Shown here: positions 34,969 to 43,449 of the stretch, in pieces
How the letters are laid out: each line of letters opens with the position of its first letter
Position numbering within the stretch: the first letter of the stretch is position 1
Assembly (NCBI RefSeq): GCF_013359935.1
Contig: NZ_JABMCB010000201.1
Coordinates: 434,001-498,000 of the forward strand
Direction of reading: 5' to 3'
Length of the DNA stretch: 64,000 nt
DNA from: Paenibacillus xylanilyticus
GTDB taxonomy: Bacteria; Bacillota; Bacilli; Paenibacillales; Paenibacillaceae
The notes under the pieces: generated by a model
The model's database searches: none
The model's input: only the letters and a program-made list of their open reading frames with translations
What the model was told of the DNA's origin: nothing
Translations under genes and position numbers: made by a program

Positions 34969-36824
34969 GATTTCGAATTAAGCAGGGAATCTATCGAGTA
35001 TTTGATGTATCGGTGGTTATCGTTGTTTTATTCGTCATGGGTTGTATCTATATCGTTACTTACGGCGAAGCTGTGCTCCGCAATAATCCGGAGGTGATAA
35101 CAAAAGTCTCTTCGACGGTTATTAAAGATGCGGCGGGAGCTGAAATTACAAGATTTCGTACGCAGTCCAAAGGGTTCACAGAATATGCGGACCTGGAGGA
35201 CATGCCGGATTTGTTGGTACAGGCGTTCTTGGCTACGGAAGATCGCCGCTTTTATGATCATGACGGGTTGGATTATATCGGTATTGGCCGGGCCGTCGCG
35301 CAGGATGTCATTCACATGGATTGGAGTCAGGGAGGAAGCTCCATTACACAGCAGTTAGCCAGAAACCTATATTTAAACGGAGAGAAAACGCTGGTACGCA
35401 AGGTGAATGAAATGTCGATTGCCCTTTCCCTTGAAAAGAGATTTAACAAGGATGAACTGCTGGAGATGTATCTGAATCATATCTATATGGGACGTCAGCA
35501 GTATGGTGTGAAAGCAGCTGCCTGGCGCTACTTCGGCAATGAAGATCTGCATCAGCTTGAACTATGGCAGATTGCTACCTTGGCGGGAATTCCAAAGGGA
35601 CCTTCCATATACAATCCGGTGGATGATTATGAACGGTCCAAGCAAAGGCGATCCGTCATCCTTACGCTGATGCATGAACAGGGACTTGTTACCAAAGGGC
35701 AAATGCTGGAAGCGCGCCAGGTAGACTATACGCCGCCTGCAGCAGGCATGTCTGCTGCAGGCGAATATAATAAGCCGGATTATATATCTGCGGTCGATGC
35801 CGTGATACAGGAAGCCGCTCGTCTCACGGGCAAGCGTGAAACAGAGATTCAATCCGCCGGTTGGACTATTCACACTGGTCTCGACAGTCAGGCACAGCTT
35901 GCCATGGAGGAGACATTCCGTGAAACTTCGCGGTTTACGGACGATCGTGAGGACCAACAAGTACAGGCGAGTATGGTCATTGTGGATCAGCATAATGGTG
36001 AAGTGAAAGCGATGATGGGTGGACGTGACCCTGTGACAGGTGGCATCAACCGGGCAATCAAGGATGCCAGGCAGCCCGGTTCGGCATTTAAGCCTATTAT
36101 TGCGTACGGCCCGGCTCTGGAATCCGGACGCTTCAGCCCGGAAAGCATGTTACCTGACAAACGAATATCCTATGGCAGCTATCAACCTAGCAATTTGGGA
36201 GGACAGTACAGAGGTTCAGTCAGCATGTCGCTGGCACTTCAGAAGTCCATTAATGCCCCGGCAGTATGGCTGCTTAAACAGACAGGGCTGGAAGCAGCAC
36301 ATGTGTTTGCCGGCAGGTTAGGAATTGAACTGGGTCAGGAAGATCTCAACCTCTCGATTGCACTGGGAGGCGTACATAAGGGGATATCCCCGCTCAAAAT
36401 GGCCCAGGCCTATTCCGTATTTGCCAATGATGGCAAGTACAATACGGCACATCTGATTCGTGAGATTACGGACGCAGATGGACAGATCATTTATGCGCAT
36501 AAACCGGAAAACAAGCAAGTGATTGCATCCAGTACAGCGAATGCCATGACGAAGATGTTGCGAAATGTGGTCAGCCAGGGAACAGGCAGTCGGGCGCAGC
36601 TGAGCCATGATCAGGTAGCGGGAAAAACGGGGACGACACAGGCAGCTGTGCCTGGAGTCGGGAGAGACGGTAATCGGGATCTGTGGTTTGTCGGATACAC
36701 GAGCAAGTGGACTGCAGCCGTCTGGATGGGGTTTGACCATACGGATGCGGAACATTACATGCGCTCGGGCAGTGGAAACGCGGCAGATATGTTCGCAACG
36801 GTAATGAGACGTGCGGCACAATAG
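34962..36824 (+). CDS. Class A penicillin-binding protein (PBP1A family)
   Basis: Bifunctional murein synthase of 620 residues. A single N-terminal membrane anchor lies at about 15-35. A GT51 glycosyltransferase domain follows with the catalytic Glu in ATEDRRFYDHDG and the block QGGSSITQQLARNLYL. The transpeptidase domain carries SxxK in PGSAFKP, SxN in KSINAP and KTGTTQ. There is no PASTA or fibronectin tail, so it is a compact version. It begins 7 bases inside the preceding kinase-like gene, which ties it to the two-component genes. The operon suggests induction by cell-wall damage or antibiotics, by inference. Confidence 0.95.
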   Translation: MLRFRIKQGIYRVFDVSVVIVVLFVMGCIYIVTYGEAVLRNNPEVITKVSSTVIKDAAGAEITRFRTQSKGFTEYADLEDMPDLLVQAFLATEDRRFYDHDGLDYIGIGRAVAQDVIHMDWSQGGSSITQQLARNLYLNGEKTLVRKVNEMSIALSLEKRFNKDELLEMYLNHIYMGRQQYGVKAAAWRYFGNEDLHQLELWQIATLAGIPKGPSIYNPVDDYERSKQRRSVILTLMHEQGLVTKGQMLEARQVDYTPPAAGMSAAGEYNKPDYISAVDAVIQEAARLTGKRETEIQSAGWTIHTGLDSQAQLAMEETFRETSRFTDDREDQQVQASMVIVDQHNGEVKAMMGGRDPVTGGINRAIKDARQPGSAFKPIIAYGPALESGRFSPESMLPDKRISYGSYQPSNLGGQYRGSVSMSLALQKSINAPAVWLLKQTGLEAAHVFAGRLGIELGQEDLNLSIALGGVHKGISPLKMAQAYSVFANDGKYNTAHLIREITDADGQIIYAHKPENKQVIASSTANAMTKMLRNVVSQGTGSRAQLSHDQVAGKTGTTQAAVPGVGRDGNRDLWFVGYTSKWTAAVWMGFDHTDAEHYMRSGSGNAADMFATVMRRAAQ

Positions 36825-36916
36825 GGCCGGAGATGTTCTGTTTTTTCAACGCTGGCAATACAAAATATGGATTATAAGGTATAATGTACGTTTTACTTGT
36901 TTGAAAGGAGGATGAG

Positions 36917-37462
36917 ATGGGAGATAGAGAAAGAATGACCCAGGTCGATACAAGTTCACTGTTTTCTGAACCGGGAGCCAGAGTGGAGCTGCCTGGGATT
37001 TCCGGATTGGGTGGATGGCTCATTTTAATTCAGATTGGCTTATTTGCTTCGCTGCTGCTTCTGATCGTGGATTTGTCCCAGGTCGCTGTTATTATGGATC
37101 CGGCAAAATGGGGACTGATCAGCGATACGGAAAAGGATCTGTATTATCAAGTCATGAACCCTCTCCTGTGGTTTGGCATCATAAGTAACGTCATTCTTCT
37201 GATCATTGTCATTGTAAATCTGGTTCTGTTGTATATGAAAAAAAGGCAGTTTCCCCGCATGATGATCACGCTGTACATTGCTAACGTGCTTGCCGGGATC
37301 GGAACATGGATCATGATTGGACAGGCCGAGATTCCAGGAGCGCTAAACGGGTTTGATACCACACCAGCACGGAATTTAACCATACGATCCATACTGACAT
37401 GCTGTATCTTTATTCCGTATTTTCTGAAATCAGTGCGGGTGAAGAATACGTTCGTAAAGTAA
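36917..37462 (+). CDS. DUF2569-like integral membrane protein
   Basis: A 181-residue membrane protein with four hydrophobic helices. The entry motif GISGLGGWLILIQIGL and the exit block FIPYFLKSVRVKNTF match the DUF2569 family, whose role is unknown. GGAGG precedes the ATG, and a terminator follows the gene. The N-terminal 25 residues are hydrophilic and outside the domain. It may be read with the upstream PBP or from a promoter in the 90-base gap (a TATAATG-like piece lies at about 36880). A plain integral membrane protein of unknown function is the safe label. Confidence 0.8.
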   Translation: MGDRERMTQVDTSSLFSEPGARVELPGISGLGGWLILIQIGLFASLLLLIVDLSQVAVIMDPAKWGLISDTEKDLYYQVMNPLLWFGIISNVILLIIVIVNLVLLYMKKRQFPRMMITLYIANVLAGIGTWIMIGQAEIPGALNGFDTTPARNLTIRSILTCCIFIPYFLKSVRVKNTFVK

Positions 37463-37505
37463 TAGGATTAGCAAAAGACATACAGCCCCAAACAATGGCA
37501 TGCTA

Positions 37506-37553
37506 AAAGGCCCGTTATGGTTCAGGTTTATCCTGCACGTAACGGGCTTTCTT
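37506..37553 (+). terminator. Rho-independent terminator after the DUF2569 gene
   Basis: Stem AAGGCCCGTTA pairs with TAACGGGCTTT, with an inner CAGG/CCTG hairpin, followed by CTT. It probably serves the plus-strand gene. The A-run on the left may also help terminate the minus-strand exporter genes. Confidence 0.75.
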
Positions 37554-37589
37554 AGTGAACGTCTGATGTATGAAAAGGAACGTAATTCA

Positions 37590-38048
37590 TTATGATTTTG
37601 CCCTTAACGCCCCAGGCAAGCGGCGTATCATCTGATTCAGAACTTCAGACAACACCAGCCCGACAGCGATGGCCCCGGATAACATTAACGCCTTGGCAGC
37701 CATCTCCATGGCTGCACTGTAGTCATTTTGCACAAAGCTGCGCATGGCGTTGTACGCGAGACCACCAGGGACCAGTGGAATGATGCCAGCGACGCTGAAG
37801 ATAATGACCGGTGCCCGGAACAGGCGGGAGAACATCTGGCTGATGACACCCACCGCAATGGTAGCTGCAAGCGTAGCGGGAACGGCATCTGCCGCGTATT
37901 CGAGCACAACATAAATGAGCCAGCCAATCATGCCAACGAAACCGCCGTGAAGCAACATGCGGCGGGGTGCATTAAATATAATTCCAAACGCAGCCGAAGC
38001 GACAAAGCTGGTCAGAGCCTGTTCTATAAAATGAAGCATAACCTGCAT
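37590..38048 (-). CDS. Threonine/serine exporter family, C-terminal half (YjjB/ThrE2-like)
   Basis: A 152-residue membrane protein with four to five helices. It corresponds to the second half of ThrE-type exporters (the DUF3815/YjjB unit); GIIPLVPGGLAYNAMRSFVQ near the middle is characteristic. It lies 9 bases after the gene for the first half, so the exporter is encoded as two subunits, as is common in Firmicutes. ThrE exports threonine and serine in Corynebacterium; the substrate here is inferred from family only. Confidence 0.88.
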   Translation of the reverse strand: MQVMLHFIEQALTSFVASAAFGIIFNAPRRMLLHGGFVGMIGWLIYVVLEYAADAVPATLAATIAVGVISQMFSRLFRAPVIIFSVAGIIPLVPGGLAYNAMRSFVQNDYSAAMEMAAKALMLSGAIAVGLVLSEVLNQMIRRLPGALRAKS

Positions 38049-38057
38049 TCCTCCGTC

Positions 38058-38891
38058 TTACGTAAAAAGTGAAAATACAACCGCAATGCCTGTACCAATG
38101 GCAAACGCAGTCAGAAACGCCTCGGCTCCCTTGGATAACCCGGACACCAGATGTCCGGCCATCAGGTCACGCACAGCGTTGGTAATCAGGAGTCCTGGCA
38201 CCAGCGGCATGACCGAGCCGATAATGATTTTGTCGCGTTCATGTCCTGCCCCGATGGCGACAAGTAGAAAGGCCAGCAAACCAATGACAAAGGCTGCGCT
38301 CAGCTCCGCGAAAAACTTGACCAGCACAAGTCGGTGGAAAACAATGACTGCGGCATAACCGATACCCCCGCAGATCACGGCAGGCAGGAAGTCGTCCCAG
38401 CCCCCGCCGAACATAATGGTAAAACAGCCGCTCGAAAGTGCCGCAGCAAGGAGTTTTACACGTGCAGAATAGGAAGAGGGCTTGCCTTCAATCTGCAATA
38501 ACAGGTCGTGCGCTTCCTGGACGGTTAATTCCCCTTGTCCTATGCGACGGGAGACGGCATTTACCTCGGACACCTTATCCAGATCCGTTGTGCGCTCAGA
38601 GATGCGGATCAGCTTGGCCGGTTCGGTCGCATCCACCGAGAAAAAGATGCCTGTCGGCACAACATAGCTATGTGAATGGGGGAGCCCCAGGGCGGCGGCC
38701 ATCCGTTTCATCGTATCTTCCACACGGTAGGTTTCACCACCGCTTTGCAGCATGATTTTACCTGCCAACAAGCAGATGGCAATCACGCGGGACTGTTCTG
38801 TCGTATTCTTTTCAGTGATCTCCGTCCCCGTCTGAGCTGGGGGTGGAGGATCATGAGGGATGTATTTCAACGGGATCCTGCTCCGTTTCAT
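38058..38891 (-). CDS. Threonine/serine exporter family, N-terminal half (YjjP/DUF1212-like)
   Basis: A 277-residue protein that begins with a hydrophilic domain of about 130 residues and then has five membrane helices. The domain has LLAGKIMLQSGGETYRVEDT, SYVVPTGIFFSVD and the later IGSVMPLVPGLLITNAVRD, a strong family block. The ATG at 38891 is chosen. The frame is open to a GTG at 38933, but the sequence TATGATACAAT there looks like a -10 element, which would place transcription start inside the longer version. It is followed at once by the second subunit gene. Confidence 0.87.
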   Translation of the reverse strand: MKRSRIPLKYIPHDPPPPAQTGTEITEKNTTEQSRVIAICLLAGKIMLQSGGETYRVEDTMKRMAAALGLPHSHSYVVPTGIFFSVDATEPAKLIRISERTTDLDKVSEVNAVSRRIGQGELTVQEAHDLLLQIEGKPSSYSARVKLLAAALSSGCFTIMFGGGWDDFLPAVICGGIGYAAVIVFHRLVLVKFFAELSAAFVIGLLAFLLVAIGAGHERDKIIIGSVMPLVPGLLITNAVRDLMAGHLVSGLSKGAEAFLTAFAIGTGIAVVFSLFT

Positions 38892-39090
38892 ATGAGATAA
38901 GGCCTGGGCCGACACCATTGTATCATATTTCACACGTTAACACGGAAACATACCGCATGAGCACATAAAGTCGTACACCGTTTACTCCATTCATTTTTGA
39001 AAAAAAAGCTTGTTCCAGCGCCAAAAAGGCCACGTTCCCAATACCTGAAGGGTACAGGAGCGAAGCCTTTGGCATGATATACGCTCCAGG

Positions 39091-39396
39091 TCACATTAAC
39101 AGGGTAATGACCAGCAGCTCATACAGCACGAGGGGCAGAATGGTCGGTCCAAACAACGCGCGTGGCTCAGGATATCCATGCATCGGCGTAACCTGAAGAT
39201 ACAGAATTCCCCGATCTGCGCTGATGATGACCCCTTCCCATACCTGACCATCGATATTTTGGACCTGTACTTTCTGGCCCACATACTGCCGGGCTGTATG
39301 ATGAAGCATATTCCGCACACTTTGTACGGATTGGAGCATCGGTTGATTGGCCTGATAAACGACGCGTGCGGACGGTGTGGATGTGGATTCAGACAT
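39091..39396 (-). CDS. Small hypothetical protein with Sm-like beta segment
   Basis: A 101-residue protein of unknown function. A Ser/Thr-rich start and a helical part (about 12-40) are followed by VGQKVQVQNIDGQVWEGVII, whose turn-rich strand pattern resembles small Sm/SH3-like barrels. A hydrophobic C-terminus (ILPLVLYELLVITLL) could anchor it in a membrane. Similar short proteins occur in spore formers, but I cannot name it. The ATG at 39396 has GAGGAAGG ten bases upstream. Its 5' end and leader are part of a repeat also found at 42231-42343. Confidence 0.7.
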   Translation of the reverse strand: MSESTSTPSARVVYQANQPMLQSVQSVRNMLHHTARQYVGQKVQVQNIDGQVWEGVIISADRGILYLQVTPMHGYPEPRALFGPTILPLVLYELLVITLLM

Positions 39397-39490
39397 GGTG
39401 CACAACCCTTCCTCGAAATAAGTTCTTACTTCAAGGTATGCATCTGCCTACAAAAGGTGATTACACCAATGACATCTGAAGTGTTCCACT
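39378..39490. repeat. Diverged direct repeat, copy 1 (gene junction duplicate)
   Basis: About 113 bases are roughly 80% identical to 42231-42343 in the same orientation. Read on the minus strand, this copy contains a relic of the end of an LD-carboxypeptidase gene (GTLQMSLV-stop), a spacer, GAGGAAGG, and the start of the small hypothetical gene. Confidence 0.8.
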
Positions 39491-39503
39491 ATCTTGCGCC
39501 GGA

Positions 39504-39535
39504 GAAAAAACCGCTAACGATAATTCGCTAGCGGT
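39504..39535 (-). terminator. Rho-independent terminator of the SLH protein gene
   Basis: On the minus strand ACCGCTAGCG pairs with CGTTAGCGGT (one GU) around AATTAT and is followed by six T residues. It lies 58 bases after the stop codon. Confidence 0.85.
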
Positions 39536-39592
39536 CAAGTGATTATACAATAGAAATAAGAGTTATCCAGAATATATGTCTACAATGAAGTA

Positions 39593-41992
39593 TTACTTCA
39601 ATTTCTCTAATGACTCTTTAATAGCTGGACTCAGACTGTAAGTCTTTAAAATGGTTTCGATTGCTTCTGCTCGTGTTGCTCCGCTGTTCGGGTCAAACGT
39701 CTGCTCATTTTTACCCTCGAAGATTCCCAAAGCAGCTGCCTTCTTGATGGCATCTGCACCAAATGCTCCATCCAAATCGGTAAATTGTACATTGGATGTA
39801 TCGATGTTTAGGATGAGTGAATTCAACACGCGTGTGATGATCAGGGCCATCTCCTGACGAGAAATGGTTTGTTCCGGACGGAGCGTACCGTCCTCGTATC
39901 CGTTCAGTACTCCAACAGCTACCAGCTTTTTGAGGTTATTGGTGGACCAGCGATTATTAATGTCACTGAATCCTGCGAAATCCTCTTCATTAAGTGTTAC
40001 TTTACGTGATGCCATATCTACAAAAGCACGATCAATCATTGCTGCAAATTCAGCACGAGTGATTTGTTCATCTGGCTCAAATCCGCCATTAGGATATCCT
40101 TTGATAACGCCCAGTTTGGTCAGTTTTTCAATGGACGGAAACGCCCAGTGTTGTTGAACATCACCAAAATGTAGTGTTACGAAGGCATCACCTTTGCTGA
40201 TGATCTCAGCCGTCTTAGCCTCCACACCAGCGATTACATTGCTATCTGCATTAACAACCCGGGTTCTGAAAATATCGTTAGGGTCTTGGTAATCCTCGGA
40301 TTTTTCTGGTGTACTTGGTTGCTCCGATACTGGAGTTTCTGGTGTAGTTGTATTTTTCGGTTTTGGATCAACAGGCACCGTTGGCGTTGTTACTGTACCA
40401 GTCGATGAACCGGATGTTGTGCTATTGTCACTGCTAGGAACGGATGGCGGACTGGATGGCGTTGTACCACCACCACCACCACTATCAGTACCATTTCCAT
40501 TTCCATTGCTTCCTTTGACAACTTGGACCATAACTTCAGAGGTACTATCAGCTACACCGTGTCTGGCATCACCGAAATATTTAGCGGTAATGGGGTGATC
40601 TCCGACACTTAGATCGCTTGTTGTGAAATATGCTTTTGCCACACCGTTAGCCACACCATCCGGCCACATGGCAAGTGTAGCTAATTCGGTATCTCCATCC
40701 ATAAGGACTACGGATCCAGCAATATCCCGGGATATTTGCGGGTTTGTTTCTGTCTTAACGTAAAAAGTCACCGGGTTTCCAAATTGGGATGGATTCAGGT
40801 AACTCGTAACCTTCGTTACCGTTGGATGTTCTGATGGAGACGTTGCCGTAGTTGATATCGTTTGAGTTAGCGGGGCTGAGGTACTGCCCTTAAATTGACT
40901 GTCCCCACTATACTCCGCAGTAATCTGATGGTCACCAGCACTAAGGTTTCTTACTGAGAAAAATGCTAGATCAGGTTTAGTCACGTCAGTGCCTAGTGTG
41001 GCGGTACCTAATACTGTATCGCCTTCCTTAAATGTTATCGTGCCTGTCGGAGTTTCGTAAGTATCCATATAATTTCTACTTACTGTCGCCATAAACGACA
41101 CAGGCTCTCCTTCTGAGGCCGGGTTACGCGTGCTTTCAATATTAACGGACGTATTAACTAGATTTTCACTACCGTCTGGAGGGGATGTACTTTCACCATT
41201 TGGCGGTGTTGGTGTACTTGCACCACTTCCCTCTACAACTTGGATCATAATCTCAGAGGTACTATCAGCTACACCGTGTCTTGTGTCACCGTAATATTTA
41301 GCGGTAATGGGGTGATTTCCGATACTTAGATCACTTGTTGTATATGATGCTCTTGAGTGACCGTTAGAAACCCCTTTTGGCGACATCGGAAGCGTAGTTA
41401 ATTCAGTCTCACCATCCATGAGGACTACGGTGCCTGAAATATCTTTGTATATTTGTGGATCTGTTTTTGTACTTACGTCAAAAGTCACCGAGTTTCCAAA
41501 TTGAGATGGATTCAGGTAACTGGTAACCACCGTTACACTTGGATGTTCTGAAGGAGATGCAGCTGCAGGGGATACCGTCTGTGTAATTGGATCAGAAATA
41601 CTGCCGCTATAATTGCTGTCCCCACTGTACTCAGCTGTAATTTGATGTTCTCCAGCACTAAGGCTTTTCACGGAAATAAGCGCTTTACTAGGAATCGAAT
41701 CATTTACTACATTTGCACTACCAATGAGGTTATCTCCATCCTTGAATGTTACCGTACCTGTTGAATCAGCATAAACATTAGACGTTCCCTTCTTGATTAC
41801 CGCCATAAACGTAACAGGATCAGTTTCTGAGGCCGGGTTACGTGTGCTCTGAATAGTAATGGAAGTACTAACAAGTGATGCACTTTCGCCTGGAGGAGTT
41901 GTGCCTTCTTCTGCGTAAACAGCAGTGGCAGAAGTAAACATCAAGGCGGTTACTAGCAAAGCGCTGACCTTTTTCTTGAACTTAAAGAACAT
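39593..41992 (-). CDS. S-layer homology domain protein with duplicated bacterial Ig-like repeats
   Basis: Exported surface protein of 799 residues. A signal peptide is cut near AVYAEEG. Two tandem units of about 239 residues each follow, and each unit holds two Ig-like (Big_3_5-type) domains with SLSAGEHQITAEYSGDSNY-type strands. A Gly/Ser/Thr/Pro-rich linker leads to three C-terminal SLH repeats (HWAFPSIEKLTKLGVIKGYP; RWSTNNLKKLVAVGVLNGYE; and a third with DAIKKAAALGIFEGKN). The ATG at 41992 has AAGGGGAAG at good spacing; an ATG two codons earlier is too close. The gene is flanked by a duplicated sequence and its own terminator, suggesting it was inserted here. Confidence 0.9.
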   Translation of the reverse strand: MFFKFKKKVSALLVTALMFTSATAVYAEEGTTPPGESASLVSTSITIQSTRNPASETDPVTFMAVIKKGTSNVYADSTGTVTFKDGDNLIGSANVVNDSIPSKALISVKSLSAGEHQITAEYSGDSNYSGSISDPITQTVSPAAASPSEHPSVTVVTSYLNPSQFGNSVTFDVSTKTDPQIYKDISGTVVLMDGETELTTLPMSPKGVSNGHSRASYTTSDLSIGNHPITAKYYGDTRHGVADSTSEIMIQVVEGSGASTPTPPNGESTSPPDGSENLVNTSVNIESTRNPASEGEPVSFMATVSRNYMDTYETPTGTITFKEGDTVLGTATLGTDVTKPDLAFFSVRNLSAGDHQITAEYSGDSQFKGSTSAPLTQTISTTATSPSEHPTVTKVTSYLNPSQFGNPVTFYVKTETNPQISRDIAGSVVLMDGDTELATLAMWPDGVANGVAKAYFTTSDLSVGDHPITAKYFGDARHGVADSTSEVMVQVVKGSNGNGNGTDSGGGGGTTPSSPPSVPSSDNSTTSGSSTGTVTTPTVPVDPKPKNTTTPETPVSEQPSTPEKSEDYQDPNDIFRTRVVNADSNVIAGVEAKTAEIISKGDAFVTLHFGDVQQHWAFPSIEKLTKLGVIKGYPNGGFEPDEQITRAEFAAMIDRAFVDMASRKVTLNEEDFAGFSDINNRWSTNNLKKLVAVGVLNGYEDGTLRPEQTISRQEMALIITRVLNSLILNIDTSNVQFTDLDGAFGADAIKKAAALGIFEGKNEQTFDPNSGATRAEAIETILKTYSLSPAIKESLEKLK

Positions 41993-42180
41993 ATGCATGA
42001 CTTCCCCTTCAAAATTTTAGTAGTGATCTGTGATCATGGAGGAGTACAGGGTCACAGAAACAACAAAAATAATATCGTCAGATTTTGTCGAAACTTTAAT
42101 GTTTTTGTCGAAATATCACATAACAATCTGTATTCAACCTTTTTTTTGGCCAACTGGGCCGTACCTGGTTACTTCTACTT

Positions 42181-42229
42181 AAATATAAAAATAAGGCCAT
42201 TGACGGCATGGAGTATGCGGTCAATGACC
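42181..42229 (-). terminator. Rho-independent terminator of the LD-carboxypeptidase gene
   Basis: On the minus strand GGTCATTGACCGCAT pairs with ATGCCGTCAATGGCC around ACTCC (two mismatches) and is followed by TTATTTTTATATTT. Confidence 0.8.
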
Positions 42230-42230
42230 T

Positions 42231-42343
42231 GTGCTGATGTGGATTCAGATAAGGTGTACATTCCTTGCTCGAAATAAGTTCTTTCAGATCAGCATCAGCC
42301 CACAAAAAATGATTACACAAACGACATCTGAAGTGTCCCGCGT
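42231..42343. repeat. Diverged direct repeat, copy 2
   Basis: This copy contains the real end of the LD-carboxypeptidase gene (GTLQMSFV-stop at 42313) followed by a decayed copy of the small hypothetical gene's leader and first codons, where its ATG has become TTA. It is the partner of the copy at 39378-39490, and the two bracket the SLH gene. Confidence 0.8.
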
Positions 42344-43356
42344 CCGGCCTGATAACCAACTCTGCCCAGTGCTCCATTCACAAAAGTGAGCTGCGGCGGA
42401 ATGTGACCGAGGTCCACATCGTACAATACAGGGACATCCAGATCACCCAGTGCCGAGGACAGGGCATCGGTGAAGTTGAAATCTCCGGTATCTGAGTAAC
42501 CCGCTGGTCTGCCGAACAAGAAGCCTTGCACTCCCGCAAACCAGCCGGCCTGCCTCATCTGCCACAAATGGCGATAGATATCCCCAGCATTCATCTCACA
42601 GCTCTCCATATACCAGATCGTGCCCTCATCTGCACAATACTGATCCAGGTACGATGCAACCGGAGCGTAGGGGGTTCCGATCAGGCAGGTGATCGTATCC
42701 ATGCAGCCGCCAATGAGTCGCCCCGAGAACGTAACAGGGGAGTTCGCATCATCGGGTTGACCGAGTTGTTTCCAGCGGGAAGGGGTATCCAGGTTAAATC
42801 CGGGTAACTCTATTTTCCAGGCCGATTGGTAATGAGTGGAGGAGGATTGCGTGAGTTGCCCTCCTTGCCCAGTCTGTAATACATCCATCCAGCGGGCGGT
42901 CACAGGATCAAGCTTGTTGGATCTGAGGTCCACGTAATTGGTGCCATGTGCTGTAGCTGTGCCTGTGAGCAGGGTATAGGCGAATAAAAAGGTGCTGATG
43001 TCCGAATAGCCCAAGACCCATTTCGGTGGTAACGTCCGAAGAGCTTCCCAATCCAGCAGGGGCAGGATATCCATCAGGAACTCCCCGCCCCACGGCGGGA
43101 TGATGGCTTGAATCCCCGGATCATGGAAAAAGGCATTCATCTCTTCGGCACGGTTCTCTTTGGACGAACTTACACATTTCATATTTTGCCGCAGCCAGCG
43201 GCTCTCCTGAACGTGGAAACCAAGCTGTTTCATATTGCGCTTGCTCTCCTCTAAATAATGATGCAGGGATTGCTCCACACCACTGGACGGTGCAGCCACC
43301 CCAATAATGTCTCCCGGAGCAAGCGGCTGAGGATAGCGGATTGAACGGGTATTCAT
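42313..43356 (-). CDS. S66 family peptidase (LD-carboxypeptidase / MccF-like)
   Basis: A 347-residue serine peptidase. The N-terminal LAPGDIIGVAAPSSGV opens the family fold, and the nucleophile Ser lies in VLGYSDISTFL. A conserved GGCMDTITCLIGTPY block follows. A Glu in WYMESCEMNAGDIYRHL and a His near the end (YDVDLGHIPPQ) complete a Ser-Glu-His triad. Members either trim murein tetrapeptides or, as MccF, cleave microcin C-type antibiotics for self-immunity. Its length and N-terminus do not decide, and no microcin C genes are near. It ends with a terminator and the repeat described at 42231. Confidence 0.9.
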   Translation of the reverse strand: MNTRSIRYPQPLAPGDIIGVAAPSSGVEQSLHHYLEESKRNMKQLGFHVQESRWLRQNMKCVSSSKENRAEEMNAFFHDPGIQAIIPPWGGEFLMDILPLLDWEALRTLPPKWVLGYSDISTFLFAYTLLTGTATAHGTNYVDLRSNKLDPVTARWMDVLQTGQGGQLTQSSSTHYQSAWKIELPGFNLDTPSRWKQLGQPDDANSPVTFSGRLIGGCMDTITCLIGTPYAPVASYLDQYCADEGTIWYMESCEMNAGDIYRHLWQMRQAGWFAGVQGFLFGRPAGYSDTGDFNFTDALSSALGDLDVPVLYDVDLGHIPPQLTFVNGALGRVGYQAGRGTLQMSFV

Positions 43357-43449
43357 GTGTAAGCCTCCGTTTCTGGTGAAATATTACCCTAAACTTATAT
43401 GTTTCTATTATATGGAATACTTCTGTTTATCACAGTCACTATTTAGCGA

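Noticed and set aside
42313..43356. Microcin C immunity role (MccF) for the S66 peptidase
   Set aside because: No microcin C biosynthesis genes are nearby, and the sequence alone does not separate MccF from LD-carboxypeptidase.
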